64,000 bases of DNA. Source: Eggerthella sinensis (lineage in GTDB: Bacteria; Actinomycetota; Coriobacteriia; Coriobacteriales; Eggerthellaceae). Position 1 is the stretch's first letter; each line of letters opens with the position of its first letter. The notes under the pieces are model-generated. The model worked only from the letters and a program-made list of their open reading frames with translations. It was not told the DNA's origin and did not search any database. The translations under genes were made by a program, and so were the position numbers. The stretch spans positions 22,768-86,767 of the forward strand of contig NZ_PPTT01000017.1 in NCBI RefSeq assembly GCF_003339815.1, read 5' to 3'. This document shows, one piece after another, positions 59,974 to 64,000 of this stretch.

Positions 59974-61416
59974 ATGAAGCTCGAATCGCAAACGCGCACG
60001 CTCGCGGGCAGCGCCGTGGGCTATGGCATCGTGTGCGGTTTGACGTTTCCCCTCATGATTTCCAGCACGTTTCTCCAGGAAATGAGCCTGTCGCATGGAG
60101 CGGGCAACGCGTTCGGCGCGCTGTTCTTCATCGCGTACGCGCTGACCATGGTGGGCACCGCGCTTGCGTACGTGGTGCGCCGCAAACCCACGGGCCGCAT
60201 GCACATGGCAACCGCGTTCGCCGCCGTGTTCTTGGGAAACGCGCTCATGCTGGCGCGCCTCGTGGGCCTCATCGGGGGCGGATGGCTGTACGCCGTCGCC
60301 GCGTCGGGCCTCATCGGATACGGGCTGGCCACCGCCGAACTCGGATGGATGGCGCACATCACCACGCTGCACGAGCGCGGACACGTGTCGCTGGCGCGCG
60401 CGGTGCCGCTCGCGTTTCTATGCGGCGGCGTGGTGGCGGCCATCATCTTCGTGGCATCGGGGCCGTTCGAGCTGGCGTTTGCGCTCACCATCATCGTGCT
60501 GTCGTCGTTGCCGCTGGTGGCGGGAGCGCCGCTTGAGGCGCACCCGCGGCGCGTGAGCCTTGTGCAGGGCAGCGCAGGCGACTTCGTGAAGGCCGTTTCG
60601 TACCTGGCCGTGTTCTCGTTCGTGTTCGGCGCGGTGAGTCAGGTGGCCACCACCATCCCGGTCGAGCCCGTGCCCATCGGCGTGCAGGCGGTGCTGGGCA
60701 TCCTGCTTGCGGCCGGCATCATGCTTGCGTACGTCGTGCGGAAGAAGCACGCGCTGTCGGTGGGCGACCTCTACGACATCCTCTTCCCCATCGTGGCCGT
60801 GGCGCTTATCGCGCTGCCGTTCATCACGTCACCCATCGTGCACGTGATTGCGGCGGTGCTCGTGTTCGTGTCGTTCTACCTGTCGGGCATGAACGTGCGC
60901 ATTGCCGTATGCCTGCTGGGCGAACGCGACCGCGTGTCCATCTGGGTGTACCTGAGCATCGCGCTGGGAGCGTCGGCGCTGCTCATCCTAGGCGGCGTGG
61001 CGTTCGGCGCGGCCGTTATCGCGCAGGGCATCCCCGTGACAGGCCTCGCGCTCATCTCGCTCGTGTCGCTGGGCGTGCTGGCCATCAACCCCATCGTGGT
61101 GAAGCGGCTCGAACGTCGCCGCAACCCTGCCGCCGAACATGCGCCCGTGAACGCCGCCGAGGCGAACGACGTGCGCACGATGCAAGAGGGCCTCCTGCGC
61201 TCGTTCGCCGAAGCCCACCACCTCACGGCGCGCGAAACCGACGTGCTCATCCTGCTGTGCCAGGGCCGCACGCGCACCTACATCGCCGACGAGCTGGGGC
61301 TGTCGCCCAACACCATCAAGGGCTACATCCACAACGTCTACCAGAAGAGCGGCGCCGTCGACAAGCAAGACCTCCTCGACCGCGTCGAGCTCCACGCAGA
61401 AGGCCGCCCTCGGTGA
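59974..61416 (+). CDS. LuxR-type regulator with multi-pass membrane N-terminus
   Basis: A 480-residue protein with about twelve hydrophobic segments and a C-terminal LuxR helix-turn-helix: HLTARETDVLILLCQGRTR, YIADELGLSPNTIKGYIHNV, YQKSGAVDKQDLLDRV. AGGAGGGAGGGG precedes the ATG. It lies upstream of flavoprotein F on the same strand (190-bp gap containing two CTTTG dyads) and divergent from the MFS exporter. Both could be targets, with flavoprotein F the more likely. Ligand unknown. Confidence 0.87.
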   Translation: MKLESQTRTLAGSAVGYGIVCGLTFPLMISSTFLQEMSLSHGAGNAFGALFFIAYALTMVGTALAYVVRRKPTGRMHMATAFAAVFLGNALMLARLVGLIGGGWLYAVAASGLIGYGLATAELGWMAHITTLHERGHVSLARAVPLAFLCGGVVAAIIFVASGPFELAFALTIIVLSSLPLVAGAPLEAHPRRVSLVQGSAGDFVKAVSYLAVFSFVFGAVSQVATTIPVEPVPIGVQAVLGILLAAGIMLAYVVRKKHALSVGDLYDILFPIVAVALIALPFITSPIVHVIAAVLVFVSFYLSGMNVRIAVCLLGERDRVSIWVYLSIALGASALLILGGVAFGAAVIAQGIPVTGLALISLVSLGVLAINPIVVKRLERRRNPAAEHAPVNAAEANDVRTMQEGLLRSFAEAHHLTARETDVLILLCQGRTRTYIADELGLSPNTIKGYIHNVYQKSGAVDKQDLLDRVELHAEGRPR

Positions 61417-61463
61417 TCCTTCGGCTCCGCGCCTTCCGCGGCCCGGCGCGCCTTCCGTCTCCC

Positions 61464-61518
61464 CACCCTCCACTTTGGAGGGGGTGGGTGGTTCTTTTCC
61501 CGGCCACCCACTTTGGTG
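61464..61518. promoter_or_regulatory. Two operator-like dyads 38 bp apart before flavoprotein F
   Basis: CACCCTCCA-CTT-TGGAGGGGGTG (61464-61486) and CACC-CACTTT-GGTG (61505-61518) both contain CCACTTTGG (61470-61478 and 61508-61516), exactly 38 bp apart. They lie about 90-140 bp before the flavoprotein F start and after the LuxR gene stop. The core and the spacing match the site before flavoprotein C. The first dyad could alternatively act as a terminator stem for the LuxR gene. Confidence 0.55.
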
Positions 61519-61606
61519 CTGGTGGGGGTGCAGCGCTCCTGGCACGATAGCGGCATCGAATCGGACATCGGAGGGCCGGTTCGCTATCAGGAAGAGGGAG
61601 AATCAC

Positions 61607-63211
61607 ATGTCTGATCAGGGAAAGCATTCCGCACGCATCAACGCAGGCGTCTCGCGCCGCTCGTTTATCATGGGCCTGGGCGCCACGGCGGCCGTGGTGG
61701 CCGGCGCCGGGCTGGCCGGCTGCGCGCCGCAGCAGACCGCAGCCGCACCCGCAAGCGCCGACGGCGGCAACGCAGCTTCCGGCAGCAGCGCCGCCGCGAG
61801 CGCCGCGAAGGCCGACACCGTCCAGGCCGTCGCCGAGACCCCGGCCGAAAAGCAGGAAACGAAGGACGCCGACATCGTCATCGTGGGCAGCGGCGTAGCC
61901 GGCATGAGCGCCGCCGTCGAGGCGTCGCGCGCCGGTGCCAAGGTGATCGTGCTCGAGAAGCACAACGTGACGGGCGGCGACTCGTCCATCTGCTCCGGCA
62001 ACTTCTACTGCTGCGGCGCCAAGAAGCAGGACGAACTGGGCTACACGAACTATGGCACGCCCGAAGAGGTGGCGCAGTTCTTCTTCGATCAGTCCGACGG
62101 CGATGCCAACATGGACATCTGCCGCCTCGTGGCCGAACACGGCGGCGAAGCCATGGACTGGCTCGTCGAGCTGGGATGCGACTTCGACAAGAAGCCGGGC
62201 GACAACGTGTCCGACCGCTCCATGCTGTCGAAGACCAGCGGCAAGGGCATCGTGGACAACCTCATCGCCGAGGCCGAGAAGAACGGCGTCGAGCTCATGA
62301 TGGAGACGCGCGCCATCGAGGTGCTCATGGACGGCGGCAAAGCCGCAGGCGTGAAGGCGCGCCAGGGCAAGACCGAGTACACCATCAACGCGAAGGCCGT
62401 CATGCTGGCTTCGGGCGGCTTCGACGGTCAGGATTGGGCGAAGGAGCTGTACGCGCCGGGCGCCGTGGGATGGCACACGTTCTCGAGCCCCAGCAACACG
62501 GGCGACGGCATCGAGCTGGCCAAGCAGGCCGGCGCCATGACGCTGCTCAAGGGCGGCCTGTCGCAGATCCACCTCGTGGGTCGCGAGCCGCTGCCTCTCA
62601 ACGACGAGCTGAGCGTGCTGCGCATGGTGAACACGGGCGTCTTCGTCACCGACCTGGGCTATCGCTGCGCGAACGAGTCCATGACCAGCCAGTTCGACTA
62701 CTTCACCCCGTTCGTGGAAAGCGGCCGCAAGGAATTCACCATCATCTGCGACTCGCAGCAGCCCGATGCGCGCATGGAACTCATCAAGAAGGGCGTGGAG
62801 AAGGGCGTCGTCGACACGGCCGACACCATCGAAGAACTGGCCGAGGCTGCGGGCCTGCCCTCCTACCCGCTCGTGAAAACCATCGAGAAGTACAACGCGC
62901 TGTGCGAGGCCGGCGAGGATACCGACTTCCACAAGAAGCCCGAGGACCTGCAGGCCATCACGAAGGCGCCGTTCTACGCCATCCAGATCACGCCGAACAC
63001 GAACGACTCCTTCGGCCAGCTGGCCATCAGCACGAAGGCCGAGGTGCTCGACGAGAACCGCAACCCCGTGCCCGGCCTCTACGCCGGCGGCACGCTGGGC
63101 AACGCCGAGCTGTTCTACATGCGCTACGCCGTGAGCGGCTCGTCCATGTGCATGGGCACCGTCACCGGCCGCATCGCCGCACAGTCCGCCATGGAGTACT
63201 ACGGCGCCTAG
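61607..63211 (+). CDS. Flavoprotein F: Tat-exported FAD-dependent reductase (fumarate/urocanate reductase family)
   Basis: A 534-residue protein. Signal: SRRSFIMGLGATAAVVAGAG then LAGC, Tat plus lipobox as in A-C, followed by an Ala/Ser-rich linker to about residue 90. The FAD fold begins DADIVIVGSGVAGMSAAVEA with VLEKHNVTGGDSSICSGNFY; the C-terminal loop is GLYAGGTLGNAELFYMRYAV with SGSSMCMGTVTGRIAA. Cys residues near SSICSGNFYCCG are notable. No haem domain; substrate unknown. GAAGAGGGAG precedes the ATG. The upstream LuxR gene is the likely regulator. A hairpin follows the stop. Confidence 0.9.
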   Translation: MSDQGKHSARINAGVSRRSFIMGLGATAAVVAGAGLAGCAPQQTAAAPASADGGNAASGSSAAASAAKADTVQAVAETPAEKQETKDADIVIVGSGVAGMSAAVEASRAGAKVIVLEKHNVTGGDSSICSGNFYCCGAKKQDELGYTNYGTPEEVAQFFFDQSDGDANMDICRLVAEHGGEAMDWLVELGCDFDKKPGDNVSDRSMLSKTSGKGIVDNLIAEAEKNGVELMMETRAIEVLMDGGKAAGVKARQGKTEYTINAKAVMLASGGFDGQDWAKELYAPGAVGWHTFSSPSNTGDGIELAKQAGAMTLLKGGLSQIHLVGREPLPLNDELSVLRMVNTGVFVTDLGYRCANESMTSQFDYFTPFVESGRKEFTIICDSQQPDARMELIKKGVEKGVVDTADTIEELAEAAGLPSYPLVKTIEKYNALCEAGEDTDFHKKPEDLQAITKAPFYAIQITPNTNDSFGQLAISTKAEVLDENRNPVPGLYAGGTLGNAELFYMRYAVSGSSMCMGTVTGRIAAQSAMEYYGA

Positions 63212-63250
63212 CGCGCACGCCAACCGCACGACGCGCACGCACGTCCCCTC

Positions 63251-63280
63251 CGCGCCCTCCGGCCCCTCCCGGAGGGCGCG
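63251..63280 (+). terminator. Hairpin after flavoprotein F
   Basis: CGCGCCCTCCGG (63251-63262) pairs perfectly with CCGGAGGGCGCG (63269-63280), loop 6 nt, 39 bp past the stop. Only a weak T content follows (GCGCGTTAGT). Confidence 0.6.
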
Positions 63281-63310
63281 GCGCGTTAGTATGGAGTTCC
63301 GCACACATGC

Positions 63311-63356
63311 TTGACTTCGCTATCTGTATGCCATATTGTTACAGTTACCAACTGTA
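63311..63356 (+). promoter_or_regulatory. Promoter and operator of the rhodanese lipoprotein gene
   Basis: TTGACT (63311-63316) and TATTGT (63335-63340) are spaced 18 bp. Immediately after, ACAGTT-ACC-AACTGT (63341-63355) is a perfect dyad extending to TACAGTT...AACTGTA, placed where a repressor would cover the transcription start. The stretch is clearly AT-richer than its surroundings. Confidence 0.5.
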
Positions 63357-63392
63357 CATCATGCAATTACATTAGGAGAAACGGGGATCGTC

Positions 63393-63863
63393 ATGGAAGC
63401 TCGCACAAAGACGCGCAGTACGTTCGTCGCCGCGATCGCGGTTGTCGCGCTTGCGCTTGCGGGCGTGGTCGCCTTGGCGGGATGCTCGGCAGCGCCCGCA
63501 GAATCGGAGGGTACCTCGATGAGCGACAGCTCGAACGCCTACGCGAAAATAACGGCCGACGAAGCCAAAACCATGATGGACGCCGGCAACGTCACCATCG
63601 TGGACGTGCGCACCGCGCAGGAGTACGCCGACGGGCACATCCCCGGAGCCATCAACATCCCGCTCGAAAGCATCGGCTCCGACAAACCCGCCGAGCTCAC
63701 CGACACCGACGCCGACCTCATCGTGTACTGCCGCACGGGCGTGCGCAGCAAGCAGGCGTCCGACAAGCTGGTTGAACTGGGCTATCAGCACGTGAACGAC
63801 ATGGGCGGCATCGTCGATTGGAAGGGCGAAACCGTCACCGGCGATCAGCCCGACAGCAAGTAG
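63393..63863 (+). CDS. Rhodanese-domain lipoprotein
   Basis: A 156-residue exported protein. The N-terminus has a basic start, a hydrophobic stretch and the lipobox VALAGC with Cys31, so it should be a Sec-dependent lipoprotein. Residues 50-150 form a single rhodanese domain: ITADEAKTMMDAGNVTIVDV, RTAQEYADGHIPGAINIPLE and the active-site loop VYCRTGVRSKQ with C113. It would carry persulfide sulfur or handle thiosulfate or polysulfide outside the membrane. A link to the sulfur-type molybdoenzyme at 15-20 kb is possible but only by function. The ATG at 63393 is chosen over 63336, which would bury the signal peptide. Confidence 0.88.
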   Translation: MEARTKTRSTFVAAIAVVALALAGVVALAGCSAAPAESEGTSMSDSSNAYAKITADEAKTMMDAGNVTIVDVRTAQEYADGHIPGAINIPLESIGSDKPAELTDTDADLIVYCRTGVRSKQASDKLVELGYQHVNDMGGIVDWKGETVTGDQPDSK

Positions 63864-63876
63864 CTCCCTCCCCCTT

Positions 63877-63979
63877 GCGTCCCCCGGTCCGTGCGCGTTC
63901 CGCACATGACAGACACGTGGACAGGTATGGGCAACCGCTCCGCACGCCAATCGCAGAACGCGCACGGACCGGGGGACGC
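63877..63979. repeat. Long inverted repeat after the rhodanese gene
   Basis: The 24-bp stretch 63877-63900 (begins GCGTCCCCCGGTCCGTGCGC) is the perfect reverse complement of 63956-63979, with a 55-nt spacer. Arm length exceeds usual terminators and there is no T-run. The spacer contains no evident gene. It may act as a terminator, but could equally be a member of a palindromic repeat family like the hairpin at 10848-10921. Confidence 0.65.
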
Positions 63980-64000
63980 CCCCTCACGCCCTCAAGCACC

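Noticed and set aside
1..64000. tRNA, rRNA, CRISPR arrays and insertion sequences
   Set aside because: I saw no cloverleaf with conserved T-loop, no rRNA stretches, no regularly spaced repeats and no transposase or integrase motifs. Absence is by eye only.

Overview
The window is high-GC DNA with dense, short-gapped genes and no stable RNA genes, phage, integrase or insertion sequences that I could recognise. The gene set points to an anaerobic gut actinobacterium of the Eggerthellaceae (Eggerthella/Gordonibacter type): six Tat-exported, lipidated flavoprotein reductases of the fumarate/urocanate reductase family, six LuxR-type regulators with multi-pass membrane N-termini, a polysulfide/DMSO-reductase-type molybdoenzyme operon, a tungsten-type aldehyde:ferredoxin oxidoreductase and a hybrid cluster protein. 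Two perfect parS sites (29 kb and 39 kb) suggest that the window lies in the origin-proximal part of the chromosome. Genus assignment is inference from gene content.

Layout. 0-1.7 kb: start of a PAS protein, a universal stress protein and a TauE/SafE permease. 1.8-10.8 kb: a 5-oxoproline/lactam amino-acid region: pxpB-pxpC-accB-accC-ycsI-like lyase, a PucR regulator, an aminotransferase overlapping an ornithine-cyclodeaminase-family gene, and pxpA. PxpB, PxpC, the biotin carrier and biotin carboxylase together correspond to the modules of a split urea-carboxylase-like enzyme. 11-15.2 kb: flavoprotein A, its divergent LuxR regulator, and a carboxymuconolactone decarboxylase-family gene. 15.4-23.1 kb: a five-gene molybdoenzyme operon (16-Cys ferredoxin, TorD chaperone, PsrA-, PsrB- and PsrC-like subunits) divergent from the aldehyde oxidoreductase, with a large inverted repeat between them. 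23.3-30.9 kb: NifU-like scaffold, an unknown acidic protein, LuxR regulator, multi-ferredoxin, threonine aldolase, parS, aminotransferase, DUF2871 protein.

31-38.1 kb: two flavoproteins (B, C) with two LuxR regulators, one carrying two DNA-binding domains in tandem. 38.2-44.2 kb: HxlR/nitroreductase pair, second parS, a GH30 glycosidase, a small alarmone synthetase, a MerR regulator convergent with flavoprotein D. 44.3-55 kb: a 1375-residue EAL/PAS/GGDEF signalling protein, MazG, a small membrane protein, a ferritin-VIT1 membrane protein, hydroxylamine reductase and a divergent Crp-family regulator that overlaps a cysteine hydrolase gene and an rRNA/tRNA methyltransferase gene. 55-63.9 kb: flavoprotein E with a convergent LuxR gene, an MFS exporter, LuxR regulator plus flavoprotein F, and a rhodanese lipoprotein.

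The unifying theme is respiration: many exported flavin reductases, each next to its own membrane LuxR sensor, seem to let the cell switch on one terminal reductase per available organic acceptor. Several of their promoters carry dyads sharing a CTTTG core, and in two of them two copies lie exactly 38 bp apart. Starts were chosen from ribosome binding sites and signal peptide position; all functions are by recognition of family motifs, not by database search.
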